Shown here in pieces: positions 37,680 to 47,142 of a stretch of 64,000 nt of DNA. The first letter of the stretch is position 1. Each line of letters starts with the position of its first letter. The position numbers and the translations under genes are program-made. The notes under the pieces are model-generated. The model saw only the letters and a list, made by a program, of their open reading frames with translations. It did not search any database and was not told the DNA's origin. The stretch is from Lewinella sp041392765. Its GTDB lineage: Bacteria > Bacteroidota > Bacteroidia > Chitinophagales > Saprospiraceae. The stretch spans positions 1-64,000 of the forward strand of contig JAWKLL010000028.1 in assembly GCA_041392765.1 (NCBI GenBank). The letters are read 5' to 3'.

Positions 37680-37839
37680 GAAGTCCATCCAAAAGCAGCA
37701 CAAAAAACCTGAGAAAACCCCTAACTTGCCCCTAAATCGCTACGCTGCCGCAAAGAGCAAAAAGCGATGTTCCCTGATAGCCGAAATGGAGGGGCGATAG
37801 CTATCGGGATGGGGTGGGGGTGTGGAGCGTCCTTAGCGT
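37680..37839. repeat. Long direct repeat G, copy 3
   Basis: Starts 18 bases after the rloB stop codon. From CCTGAGAAAACCCCTAACTT to CGTCCTTAGCGT it is essentially identical to copy 2. Copies 2 and 3 therefore bracket the ATPase-RloB pair exactly. Confidence 0.85.
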
Positions 37840-37869
37840 CAGCTTTTATTTTGAAAGACCGACAGAAAA

Positions 37870-38413
37870 ATGAACAATACGAAAAAATACATATTTACAT
37901 CCGATCGCCTTGGATTTAGAAATTGGAATTTAACCGATATTGACAAAATGCACGAAATAAATTCTGACGAAAAAGTGATGGAGTTTTTCCCAATATCCCG
38001 ACAAAAGAACAGACTACAGAATTTATTGAACGAATGAAAAATCAATTTGAGAACAAAGGTTTTTGCTATTTCGCGGTTGATAAACTTGAAGACAATAAAT
38101 TTATAGGTTTCATTGGCCTTTCTGAGCAGACTTATAAGGCAGATTTTACACCTTGTATTGACATCGGCTGGAGAATACATAGTAATGAATGGAACAAAGG
38201 TTTTGCGACAGAAGGAGCGAAAAATGTCTTGAATATGCTTTCAACGAGTTAAAACTTGAAAATGTATATGCTATTGCACCGAAAATTAACACAAAATCGG
38301 AACGCATTATGACAAAAATTGGAATGAAAAAACAATATGAATTTGAACATTCTCTATTAACAAACTACAACCGACTTAAAACTTGTGTACTCTATAAAAC
38401 TGAAACGAAATAA
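37870..38413 (+). CDS. GNAT acetyltransferase (RimJ/RimL-like), two frameshifts
   Basis: An about 180-residue N-acetyltransferase reconstructed across breaks near 37993 (C run) and 38225. The N-terminus reads IFTSDRLGFRNWNLTDIDKM, as in RimJ/RimL-type enzymes. The acetyl-CoA region is IGWRIHSNEWNKGFATEGAK, and the C-terminus reads NTKSERIMTKIGMKK. The start ATG at 37870 lies 30 bases after direct repeat copy 3. The substrate is unknown; members of this group acetylate protein N-termini, antibiotics or metabolites. It is the last gene of the AT-rich island. Confidence 0.75.
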
Positions 38414-38580
38414 ATACAATTGCTAAATCGGTTTGCCAATATGACTACTGAAGTGCCTCCATGAAACATATTTTATGTTTTTTTATTAAAATTTTGTATT
38501 AACTTTGTTTTATTAAAAAAAATACTTACTTTTGCATCCATAGCAGTGGATTGACAACCCACCTGCACTTCATAGGTATA

Positions 38581-38743
38581 TATAGTCTTCCAAGGCGAAA
38601 TTTGTGAGGTTTTGTCTTGCTCTTTTTTCTCCTCACTACGTTAAAAAGCCTCGTCAACGTGCTGCGTTGCCTACGTTTTTTGCCTTGTGAGTAGAAAAAA
38701 TAGCTCTGTCAAATTCTCACAAATCCTGCCGTGGAAGACTATA
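38581..38743. repeat. Palindromic element, family H
   Basis: TATAGTCTTCCAAGGCGAAA and AATTTGTGAG at the left are mirrored by CTCACAAAT and GTGGAAGACTATA at the right; the 163-base element looks like a MITE with TATA at both edges. Upstream, 38414-38580 contains a promoter-like TACTTTTG at 38525-38532 but no gene behind it. Confidence 0.6.
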
Positions 38744-39041
38744 ACTTCGGCTTTGTCACCGGAGCATTCGGGCGATGCGCGAGCAACTTTTTCTTCCGCT
38801 TGCGTCATCCATGGTAAAGGTTGCTGGGGTCTTGTAAAAGACCATGATTGACTGGCGTGTGGGTACTGTCACCACGCGGCAGAGGAAAAGCCTTTTGTCC
38901 GTACTCAAAAACGGGCTGTTGAGGCATGGCGAACCGGACAGTCAGGGTGGGCCCTCCCACAAGGGGCCGCTATACCCTTTTCCGATCTACATACCCTTCT
39001 ACTACGCATCACCTCCTTACTTTCTTCTCCCTGTTGAGTAT
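38744..39041. other. Stretch without a supported gene
   Basis: Open frames here have no family resemblance that I can see, and one of them runs into the neighbouring palindromic element. Short phrases such as CACCGGAGCATTCGGGCGAT may be the degenerate end of an old gene, but I cannot name it. Confidence 0.3.
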
Positions 39042-39190
39042 GTTAAAAAGCGTATGCAACAAATTAGTGGCACTTATATATATTCTTTGGAGAAACCCCC
39101 TCATTTAACCCTTGCAAGAAGGAGTGGATTCTTGAGAATTACCGAAGGTCATACTAACTCGCCACTAATTTGTTGCACACACTGTTAAAA
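39042..39190. repeat. Palindromic element, family I
   Basis: GTTAAAAAGCGTATGCAACA with AATTAGTGGC at the left is matched by GCCACTAATTTGTTGCACAC and ACTGTTAAAAA at the right. About 149 bases, single copy in this window. Confidence 0.65.
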
Positions 39191-39227
39191 ACAAAGCCTT
39201 TGGTGACGGTCAGCCTTGTGATAAAAT

Positions 39228-39435
39228 AACGTGAATTATGGATGATAAATTGAATGATAAATACGCAAGTAATTGATAGTCAGTTAAATGAATTTTGTGC
39301 AAGGGATAGAAGCGGACGTGCCGACCGCAGGGAGGTACTGGAGCGGATAGCCCGACCCCTGTTTGGCAGGGGGGGCACCCTAACCTGTTGGTTTTTAATT
39401 TTTTACATTTCGTTATTATCCATAATTTACGTTAA
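39228..39435. repeat. MITE-like repeat family D, copy 3
   Basis: Complete element with ends AACGTGAATTATGGAT and ATCCATAATTTACGTT in inverted orientation. The interior from about 39283 matches the start of the window (109-268). A short open frame inside it is not a gene. Confidence 0.75.
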
Positions 39436-39501
39436 AATACATCGCATCATTCTCTCCAATTAGACATACTCTTACTACTTTTGCTACACAAACCAATTGC
39501 T

Positions 39502-40677
39502 ATGGATTCTGTAATGAAAAGAGTCATCCTCATTGTTTTGGACAGTGTCGGCATAGGTGCCCTGCCCGATGCGGACCGCTATGGCGATGTGGGCAGCGAC
39601 ACACTAGGACATATTGCCAGCAACTACCCCGACTTGTCGCTTCCTAATCTCACGCGTATGGGGCTGGGCAATATTGTTCCAGCCAACGATTTGCCTTCTA
39701 CCGACCGGCCAACGGCTGCTTATGGCAAGGCCGCAGAACGTTCCGCAGGCAAAGACACTACGACGGGGCATTGGGAAATCAGCGGAATCGTGTTGGAGCA
39801 ACCTTTTCCAGTTTTTACCGAAACAGGTTTCCCCTCTTCATTTATCCGTACTTTTGAACAAGCGACTGGTTTGGAAGTGATCGGTAATGTGGCTGCGTCT
39901 GGCACTAGTATTATCAATGAACTCGGTGACGAACATGTTCTTACGGGAAAACCCATTGTTTATACTTCTGCCGACAGCGTTTTTCAGGTGGCCATGCACG
40001 AGGAGGTTATCCCCATTGAAAGACAGTACGAAATATGCCGCATCGCAAGGGAATTACTTACTGGAGAATGGGAAGTAGGCCGCGTAATTGCTCGACCTTT
40101 TACAGGCGCTTCAGGGCAGTACACCCGCACCAGCAGACGGAAAGACTTTGCGCTCCTTCCTCCGCATACCGTTTTAGATGCCATTGCGGATGCAGGTAAA
40201 ACCGTATATGCAGTAGGCAAAATTTCGGATATTTTCGCAGGTAAAGGTATTACCGCTTACACTAAAACCGCCGATAATACCGAGGGTATGCAAGCCACTT
40301 TAGATGCTATGGACAAAGTAGCGCATGGCTTAATTTTCACCAACTTAGTTGACTTTGATATGCTTTTTGGCCATAGGCGGGATGTAGCAGGTTATGCCAA
40401 CGCACTGATGGCCTTTGATGCTTGGTTGCCTTCTTTGTTTGATAAACTGAAAGATGACGATCTGCTCATTATCACTGCCGATCATGGCAACGACCCCACC
40501 TTCACAGGCAACGACCATACTCGTGAGTATATCCCGATTCTTTGCTATGGGGCGCACGTTCAAACAGGCGAGCGCATGGGTATTCGCGAGAGCTTTGCCG
40601 ATATTGCTGCTACCATTGCCGAAGCATTGGGCGTGGCGTACGTAACACCCGGAAATAGCTTTTTTCCCTTAATATAA
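39502..40677 (+). CDS. deoB: Phosphopentomutase
   Basis: A 391-residue enzyme (from the ATG at 39502) of the alkaline-phosphatase superfamily that interconverts (deoxy)ribose 1- and 5-phosphate in nucleoside salvage. The metal-site blocks are all present: IVLDSVGIGALPDA near the start, DTTTGHWEISG, LVDFDMLFGHRRD and ITADHGNDPTFTGNDHTREY. The length is normal for DeoB. The longer TTG-started frame from 39481 has no support. A TACTTTTG box lies about 30 bases upstream at 39475-39482. The gene stands alone; a family A element begins 3 bases after its stop codon. Confidence 0.95.
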   Translation: MDSVMKRVILIVLDSVGIGALPDADRYGDVGSDTLGHIASNYPDLSLPNLTRMGLGNIVPANDLPSTDRPTAAYGKAAERSAGKDTTTGHWEISGIVLEQPFPVFTETGFPSSFIRTFEQATGLEVIGNVAASGTSIINELGDEHVLTGKPIVYTSADSVFQVAMHEEVIPIERQYEICRIARELLTGEWEVGRVIARPFTGASGQYTRTSRRKDFALLPPHTVLDAIADAGKTVYAVGKISDIFAGKGITAYTKTADNTEGMQATLDAMDKVAHGLIFTNLVDFDMLFGHRRDVAGYANALMAFDAWLPSLFDKLKDDDLLIITADHGNDPTFTGNDHTREYIPILCYGAHVQTGERMGIRESFADIAATIAEALGVAYVTPGNSFFPLI

Positions 40678-40679
40678 AC

Positions 40680-40842
40680 GGTTCTTTGGCAAATAGTGTG
40701 GGCCTCCCTACGGGCGCTACGTTCCACAGCTCTCTAGGCTAAGCCTAGATCGGCCAGCTTCCTGCGGTCGCTGTCTGTCCGCTATCGCGGCCACTGTTCC
40801 ACATCGCTAGGCCAGAAATTCCACATCTTATGTCAAAGAACC
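40680..40842. repeat. MITE-like repeat family A, copy 3
   Basis: Ends GGTTCTTTGGCAAATA and TGTCAAAGAACC form an inverted pair. The interior block from GGCCTCCCTACGGGCGCTA through GGCCACTGTTCC is the reverse complement of the interior of copy 4 (42620-42829). Confidence 0.8.
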
Positions 40843-40852
40843 ATAAAAATCG

Positions 40853-40891
40853 AAACAGGCAGCTAAAGAATCTTTCCCTAGCTGCCTGTTG
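40853..40891. terminator. Bidirectional terminator hairpin
   Basis: ACAGGCAGCTA (40855-40865) and TAGCTGCCTGT (40879-40889) form a perfect 11-base stem with a 13-base loop between the convergent deoB and OmpA-like genes. Confidence 0.65.
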
Positions 40892-40930
40892 TCGTGTGTC
40901 TGCGGTAGCGATAATAAGCTACTCAGTATC

Positions 40931-41070
40931 ATTAGTAATTTGACGGAAATAACTGATCCCATTTTTTCTGAAGGCTTGTCTTTATACACACGCTTTGTGC
41001 AAGTATTCCTACGCTTAGTGCATAAAGCCAAGCCAAAAATGCGATCACTTATTTTTTTCCCGTCCCTTAG
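40931..41070. repeat. MITE-like repeat family B, copy 3
   Basis: Begins TAGTAATTTGACGGAAATAA and ends TTATTTTTTTCCCGTCCCTT. The inner arms CCCATTTTTTC and AAAAATGCGATC pair; the middle (40976-41035) has GCTTTGTGCAAG/CTTAGTGCATAAAGC arms. It ends 6 bases before the OmpA-like stop codon. Confidence 0.8.
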
Positions 41071-41075
41071 TCATA

Positions 41076-42521
41076 TTATTCGATATAAACATCAAACTCC
41101 ACGCGGCGATTTTGCTCACGTCCCGGAGCGTAACGGTTATCGCCAATAGGTTGGCTTTCCCCGTATCCTTGGTGCGACATGCGCCCGGCGGAAATGCCCT
41201 TATTGAGTAAGTAATCGTAGCAGGCTTTAGCACGCTTTTCAGATAAAGACATATTGCTTTCCGCCGAACCGATGGAGTCGGTGTGGCCACCAATGCGTAC
41301 CTTATAGCCAGGGTAGCGCTTGAGGATGTCCGCTACCTTATCAAGAATTTCGTAGGAATCCTTGCGAATGACAGCACTTCCTGTTTCAAACTCTACGGCT
41401 TGAACCGCTTCGGTGAGGACAGCGCGATCCGTTTGTGAAATTTCCGGACAACCTTTATTGCCGGCAGGGCCTGCCTCATTGGGGCAAGAGTCGAGTCTAT
41501 CTACAATGCCGTCATTGTCCGTGTCTGGGCAGCCACCATTAGCGGCAGTACCCGCTTGGTTGGGGCAGTCGTCGTTCGCATCTGCCAAGCCATCGCCGTC
41601 GCGGTCTGGGCATCCTCCAGCAGAGGCAACACCCGCTAAATCAGGACATTTATCGGAGGCATCGGCAATGCCGTCGCCATCGCGATCAGTAACAGGGCAT
41701 CCCATATTGCTAGCAGGGCCTGCTTCGTTGGGGCATTTGTCAGAGGCATCAGCTACCCCGTCATTATCGCTGTCTGGGCAGCCGGATAATGCTTTTGTAC
41801 CAGCCTGATCAGGGCATAGGTCAGAGGCATCAGCAATGCCGTCGCCATCGCGGTCTGGGCAGCCGTTCAGGGCAGCAGTACCTGCTTGGTCGGGGCACAA
41901 ATCGGAGGCATCGGCAATACCGTCGCCATCACGGTCGGAAGGCGCAGTAGGTGCCATTTCTTTTTCGCCATTACCAAACATAAGGCGGAGACCTAAGCCA
42001 GCCTGAACGTGGTCGCGATAGTAGTCGCCACTGAAGTGGTACGCGCCCGTAGCACTTAGGTAGGTAGCTTTGCCTAACAGGAGGTTAAGTCCAAGGCCAA
42101 AAGGAACATCGATGTTGAACTCCTGACTTCTTTCCAGCACCGTACCTACGCCCGTGAAGAAATGAGGACGGAAAACCCTGCCGTTATACAGGTTGATGTT
42201 CATCAAAGCATTAAGCCCGAAATTGATGGATTGGCGGTATCTGCTACCCTCTTCATTCAATAATTGAGCTTTGAAAATCCGGAAGGGAAAACTAAGGTTG
42301 AAGCGTTTGCTTAAATGGCGATAGTATTCAGCTTCCATACCCGCTGTGAAATCAGGAGTTTCTGCATAGGAAGCAGGCAGCAACGGTTCTGGTATTTTGT
42401 AGTTCACAGCGATGGCACGGAAAGCCCAGCTTTCGGGGTAATCGGCAGTTTGCGCTTGTAGTGCTGGCGCAAAGGCAGCAAGTGCCACTAAAAGGCACAA
42501 GGTTTGGAGCAAAGTTCTCAT
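41076..42521 (-). CDS. OmpA-family protein with thrombospondin type 3 repeats
   Basis: A 481-residue outer membrane protein. The signal peptide (residues 1-23) ends LQAQ, and is followed by an about 170-residue beta-barrel. About seven calcium-binding thrombospondin type 3 repeats come next (DRDGDGIADASDLCPDQAGT and variants, residues 195-355), and then the OmpA C-terminal peptidoglycan-binding domain (VRIGGHTDSIGSAESNMSLS and GYGESQPIGDN). This architecture is common in Bacteroidota and probably links the outer membrane to peptidoglycan. The repeat region alternates near-identical 60- to 70-base DNA units. It is flanked by family A elements in opposite orientations at 40680 and 42620. Confidence 0.9.
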   Translation of the reverse strand: MRTLLQTLCLLVALAAFAPALQAQTADYPESWAFRAIAVNYKIPEPLLPASYAETPDFTAGMEAEYYRHLSKRFNLSFPFRIFKAQLLNEEGSRYRQSINFGLNALMNINLYNGRVFRPHFFTGVGTVLERSQEFNIDVPFGLGLNLLLGKATYLSATGAYHFSGDYYRDHVQAGLGLRLMFGNGEKEMAPTAPSDRDGDGIADASDLCPDQAGTAALNGCPDRDGDGIADASDLCPDQAGTKALSGCPDSDNDGVADASDKCPNEAGPASNMGCPVTDRDGDGIADASDKCPDLAGVASAGGCPDRDGDGLADANDDCPNQAGTAANGGCPDTDNDGIVDRLDSCPNEAGPAGNKGCPEISQTDRAVLTEAVQAVEFETGSAVIRKDSYEILDKVADILKRYPGYKVRIGGHTDSIGSAESNMSLSEKRAKACYDYLLNKGISAGRMSHQGYGESQPIGDNRYAPGREQNRRVEFDVYIE

Positions 42522-42619
42522 ACATTTTTAGTTTAGTTTGATAATTTTCTACATGTTGGTAGATATGACGCAACCAAACCGAAAAGTAAGTTTTTTTTAA
42601 CAATTTTTTTCTAAGTTTT

Positions 42620-42829
42620 GGTTCTTTGACAAATCTCGTGGTCGTGCTGGCCTAGCGATCTCGGCAAAAGGCCGAGACAAGTTGTGCAACAGTGGCCGCT
42701 ATAGCGGACAGACAGCGACCGTAGGAAGCTGGCCGATCTAGGCTTAGCCTAGAGAGCTGTGGAACGTCGTCGGCATAGCCGAGATACAATAGCGCCCGAA
42801 GGGAGGCCCACACTATTTGTCAAAGAACC
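42620..42829. repeat. MITE-like repeat family A, copy 4
   Basis: The longest copy (210 bases): GGTTCTTTGACAAAT at the left, ATTTGTCAAAGAACC at the right, with inner palindromes CTCGGCAAAAGGCCGAG and CTAGGCTTAGCCTAG. It starts 98 bases upstream of the OmpA-like start codon and ends 8 bases from the exporter gene's stop codon. Confidence 0.8.
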
Positions 42830-42836
42830 TAAATTT

Positions 42837-45024
42837 TTACACGGATAGTTGATTTTGCACCAACTGGTAATATAGCCCCTTCGCTTGGATGAGTGTTTCG
42901 TGAGTGCCTTGTTCTGCTATACGGCCTTCATGGATGAGAATGATATGATCGGCGTGTCGTATGGTACTAAGCCGATGAGCTACCACAACGACGGTTTTGC
43001 CGTTCGCGAACGTTTCAAGATTTTGGAGCAAATCCTTTTCATGTTGCGCATCCAGCGCATTCGTTGCTTCGTCCAAGAAAAGATAATGGGGTTGTTTGTA
43101 AACGGCTCTGGCCATCAGTATGCGCTGGCGCTGGCCCTGGCTGATACCACTGCCTTGTACTCCGATTTGCGTTTGCAGCCCTTGGGGAAGTTTTTGTACA
43201 AACTCTTGTAGGCAAGATATGGTCAGTGCGGCTTGTAGTTGCTCCCTGTTGGGCGAACCTTGCCCTTCGATGATGTTGTTGAGCAAGGAATCTGAAAAAA
43301 TATGCCCGTCTTGGAGCACCGCACCACATTGTTGCCGCCACTTTTTAAGTCCCATTTCTTTCAGCGTGCTGCCACCTATTTGTATGTGCCCGTGAGTAGG
43401 GGGGTAGAAACCAAGGAGGAGTTTGATAAAGGTCGTTTTGCCCGAGCCACTGGCACCGACGATAGCAGTGGTTTTTCCAGCCGGAAGTGTACAGGAAATA
43501 TCTTGGAGAATATTGCCAACAAGGGGATTATAAGCAAAAGAGAGGTGGGAAATGGTAATGTCCTGTGGCGCCTGCCAGTCCGTAGGGTAGGGGACGGGTT
43601 GCTCTTCATCGGGTAGTTGCTGCCATTCGCTGATGCGCTCCATGCTCAGGCGGGCATCTTGCCAAGTGCGCAGGAATCCTGCTAATTGCCGAAGCGGAAC
43701 ATTCATTTGCCCCACCAAAAATTGTATGGCCAGCATCCCGCCCAACGTGAGCGTATTTTGAATGACCGCGTCAGCGGCTAGAAAGGATGATGATATCCTT
43801 GAGTTGGCTGATAAATCCTGCTCCGCTGTCTTGGTATTGCACCAACCGCAGAAAACGGCTGTGGGTATGAAATAACTGCTCCTGCACCGATAACCAAGCG
43901 TAATACCTAGGGGTTTCGCTTTGTTGCAAACGAATGTCGGCCATACCCAGAATCATATCCATGATGTTGTTCTGATGGCGTGTTTCTTCCAAAAACCGCT
44001 GCTGGTCAAGCTGAGCACGCGGGCGTAGAAAGACCCATACCCAACTGAAATACAAGATAGCAGCCACGAGAAACACTAAAAAAATGGTTGGCAAATACCA
44101 TAGCAATAATCCCCCGGAAGTAATAGGCTAAAAATGGAGAAAATAAAGGTAAGGGTGCCGTTGGTAAGCAGTTGCTCTACTCGTTGTTGGTCGTGTATGC
44201 GTTGGAGAATGTCGCCCGTAGTTTTTTGGTAAAAAAAGGCCAATGGCAACTTGAGCATTTTTTGTAAAAAACGGGTAATGAGGCTTACATGTATGCGCAT
44301 GCCTACAAACAATAACACCCAACCTTGCAGTAAACGTATGGCTGTTTCGCCTATAAAGGTAGGAGCATCCCTGCCAGCATCATATATACAAAGCCAGGAT
44401 TTCGCTGATTGATACCAATATCTACGACGGCTTGGGTTAGCAAAGGAGCTATCAATTGCATCACACCCGCCGCAATCATACCAATAGCAAGTTGGATAAT
44501 CAATCGGCGATGAGGATGCAGTAAGCTGCTGAACCCACGATAATGTGTGCCTGTGGGTGAATCGTTAGTATTTGCTAAAGTAAGAAAATCAGAGGTAGGT
44601 GCCAACAGTAATGCAATACCGCTTGTGTGTCCCATTTTCCACCTTGCCCGAAATGTAGCGATGGGCAGGCGCTGTATGTCGTAGGAACGAGGGTCCGCTA
44701 TCCAAACATATTGGCGCGAAATACGGTAAACCACTACATAATGGTTCTGCTCCCAGTGGACGATAAGGGGGAGTCCCATTTCTACCAAGCCAGCTGTGTC
44801 ATCTGTTCCATAAAAAGGCAACTGAACAGCCGTAGCTTCCATGCCGATAGCTTCGGCAGCTTTAGCAATTCCTAGTAAGCTGGCACCATCCCGGTCAATG
44901 AAGGATAGCGTGCGCAAATGTGCTAAATCATACTTTGCACCATGTACAGCCGCCACCATCTGCAAGCAGGTAGGCCACAATCCATACTGTCCAACTGATG
45001 AAAAAAAGGGTAGCGCTTAAACAT
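42837..45024 (-). CDS. C39-peptidase ABC exporter (bacteriocin/peptide type), several frameshifts
   Basis: An about 729-residue exporter that would cleave a double-Gly-type leader and export the peptide. Joining frames gives the start MFKRYPFFHQLDSMDCGPTC at 45024, with the catalytic Cys. The peptidase His is in VHWEQNHYVVVY and the Asp in VWIADPRSY. A six-helix membrane domain follows, and a canonical ATPase: Walker A VGASGSGKTTFIK, signature SGISQGQRQRI, Walker B YLFLDEATNALD and VAHRLST. Breaks lie near 44985 (missing C in the Cys motif), 44350, 44090 and 43755. No double-Gly precursor gene and no HlyD partner are next to it; the nearest gene is the divergent SPOR-like protein. Confidence 0.8.
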
Positions 45025-45198
45025 GGAATGTAAAAGGTTGATGGTGCTAAAGTAATAATTATTTCAAGGAAATAGCATCAGGTTACTTGATTCATACCTA
45101 CATTTATGCTTAATTGCCGAATGAAGTGACGCAGAAGGAAGGGATTCGTCCTAATCAAACGTCCAAAGTAGCGTTAAAATTCTCGTCATCAACTTAAT

Positions 45199-45593
45199 AT
45201 GAACATGAAAAACAGGTTGTCCACTATACTTATTCTTACTATTGTTTTATTCTTCAAGGTGTAGTCATGGCACAAGAGGCACGCCCATCTTATTGTGATG
45301 AGTTGCCAACGGACTATAGTAAAAGTGCTAGTTCTCGGCCTTCTTTACCCCGCTTCAATACGACCCCCGTGCCCGAATATAAAGTGCAGGTGGCTATTTT
45401 GCGGCACACAGACCCCCATGATTATCCTTTTCATCCCAAGTTAGTGGCACGGTATCGCCCCTGCGAGCAGGTCTGGGTGATTGAGTCTCGTGAATCATTT
45501 GCCAACAAGTCGGATGCCAATAAATTAAAACAGGAACTCATCAACGCTGGCTATTCTGGTGCTTACTTGATAGAGATGTTAGGGTATCAGTAA
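45199..45593 (+). CDS. Small secreted SPOR-like protein, one frameshift
   Basis: An about 131-residue exported protein. The ATG at 45199 opens a signal peptide (MNMKNRLSTILILTIVL) that shifts frame near 45255 and continues LQGVVMAQEARPSY in the frame of the ATG at 45267. The mature part has a Ser/Pro-rich linker. It is followed by YKVQVAILRHTDPHDY, SRESFANKSDANKLKQELIN and a closing GYSGAYLIEMLGYQ, the pattern of a SPOR domain, which binds denuded peptidoglycan. It lies divergent to the C39 exporter with 174 bases between. A link to the exporter is possible but only by position. Confidence 0.65.
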
Positions 45594-45877
45594 ACATGAC
45601 TTATATTCTCCAACTTGTTTAGGGAAGGAAAAAGATAATCACACCATTTCCCTCGGTATCGTTCGGATTCAACCATCGTTATCAAGCCTCGATCTTGGCT
45701 TGCTGTGTGTCGGCTTGGCCGATAGCAGATAGTCGCTGGCCGTGTATCGGTTAATTATGACACATGTGGGTATAGGTTAAGACTATAAAAGTAGATTGGC
45801 AAACGACAAACTTGTCAAAGCAACTAATTTGCTATAACTTTACGGCGCTACTGCGTTGCTAACCAAATATTAATGTT
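45594..45877. other. Upstream region of hmgA
   Basis: Contains short GC-rich palindromes around 45690-45750 (GTCGGCTTGGCCGATAG) and, near the end, AATTTGCTATAACTTTACG, which could hold the hmgA promoter. No gene seen. Confidence 0.35.
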
Positions 45878-47035
45878 ATGCCCATATACCACAAGCTAGG
45901 CCAAGTGCCTCAAAAACGGCACACGATTTTTGAAAAACCAGATGGCGGGCTGTATTACGAGCAGCTTTTTGGAACGGTCGGTTTCGATGGAATGTCATCA
46001 CTGCTGTATCATCATCATCGCCCCACCATGGTTAAGGAGATTGGCCCTACCGTTGATGTGAGTCCAAAGATCGCCGTGGAAAAAAACATGAAATCCTTAA
46101 AACTAGTTGGCTTTCAGGTGGCACCCAAAGATGACTACCTCGAAAGTCGCGAACCGATGTTGGTCAACAAGGATGTACATGTAGGGTTGGCAGCACCTAG
46201 GAAATCTATGAAGGATTATTTCTTCAAAAATGCCGATGCAGATGAGATGCTTTTCATCCACAAAGGCACGGGTACGCTGCGTACTTTCATGGGAAATATC
46301 CGCTTTGAGTATGGCGATTACCTCATTATCCCCAGAGGTATGATCTATCAGATTGATTTTGATACGGAAGACAATCGCATCCTATATGCCGAGTCTTTCC
46401 ACCCCATCTATACCCCCAAACGGTATCGAAACTGGTTTGGCCAGTTGTTGGAACATTCTCCTTTCTGCGAAAGGGATTACAAATTGCCAACGCATTTGGA
46501 AACCCATACCGACAAGGGGGAATTTCGTATTTTTATTAAAAAGCAACAGACCCTAACGGAGTATATCTATGCTGCTCACCCTTTCGACGTAGTGGGTTGG
46601 GATGGATATAACTACCCTTATGGCTTTTCCATCCATAACTTCGAACCTATCACGGGGCGTGTACATCAACCACCACCTGTGCATCAGACCTTTGAGACCA
46701 AAGCTTTTGTGATCTGTTCTTTTTGTCCGCGATTGTACGATTATCACCCCAAGGCGATTCCGGCGCCTTACAACCATTCCAATATCGACTCCGACGAAGT
46801 GCTTTACTACGTCGATGGTGATTTTATGAGTCGCAATGATATTGCGCCCGGATATATCACCCTTCATCCTGCTGGCATCCCACACGGCCCGCACCCCGGA
46901 GCGTATGAACGCAGCATTGGCAAGAAGGAAACAGAGGAGTTGGCCGTGATGATCGACACTTTCGCACCTTTACAAGTGACGGAAAATGCCTTGCGTATCG
47001 ACGACGGCATCTATTATCAATCGTGGATGGAGTAG
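45878..47035 (+). CDS. hmgA: Homogentisate 1,2-dioxygenase
   Basis: A 385-residue iron enzyme that opens the ring of homogentisate to maleylacetoacetate in tyrosine and phenylalanine breakdown. The N-terminus MPIYHKLGQVPQKRHTIFEK and the cupin blocks MLFIHKGTGTLRTFMGNIRF and GDYLIIPRGMIYQID match the family. The iron site is in the C-terminal part, YVDGDFMSRNDIAPGYITLH with the following PAGIPHGPHPG. It is the shorter bacterial form, of usual length in Bacteroidota. It is followed by fahA, the last step of the same pathway, separated only by a family B element. The isomerase step is not encoded here. Confidence 0.93.
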   Translation: MPIYHKLGQVPQKRHTIFEKPDGGLYYEQLFGTVGFDGMSSLLYHHHRPTMVKEIGPTVDVSPKIAVEKNMKSLKLVGFQVAPKDDYLESREPMLVNKDVHVGLAAPRKSMKDYFFKNADADEMLFIHKGTGTLRTFMGNIRFEYGDYLIIPRGMIYQIDFDTEDNRILYAESFHPIYTPKRYRNWFGQLLEHSPFCERDYKLPTHLETHTDKGEFRIFIKKQQTLTEYIYAAHPFDVVGWDGYNYPYGFSIHNFEPITGRVHQPPPVHQTFETKAFVICSFCPRLYDYHPKAIPAPYNHSNIDSDEVLYYVDGDFMSRNDIAPGYITLHPAGIPHGPHPGAYERSIGKKETEELAVMIDTFAPLQVTENALRIDDGIYYQSWME

Positions 47036-47041
47036 TGACCA

Positions 47042-47127
47042 TTTAGTAATTTGACGGAAATAACTGGTCCCATTTTTTCTGAAGCCAAGCCAAAAATGGG
47101 GTCACTTATTTTTTTCCCGTCCCTTAA
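47042..47127. repeat. MITE-like repeat family B, copy 4 (short)
   Basis: Only 86 bases, almost a pure hairpin: TAATTTGACGGAAATAACTG, then CCCATTTTTTCTGAAG, then AAAAATGGGGTCAC and TTATTTTTTTCCCGTCCCTT. It fills the whole gap between hmgA and fahA. Confidence 0.8.
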
Positions 47128-47142
47128 TACTAATTATTTATT

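Noticed and set aside
31774..37839. Repeat G as integron attC sites
   Set aside because: I could not find paired core sites of the GTTRRRY/RYYYAAC kind at the right places, and no integrase gene is in the window. A model search would be needed to revive the idea.
38844..39188. 114-codon open frame
   Set aside because: Its last third lies in the palindromic element at 39042-39190, and its product has low-complexity, non-protein-like composition with no family resemblance.
39254..39463. 69-codon open frame
   Set aside because: It lies almost wholly inside a family D repeat whose other copies do not keep the frame.
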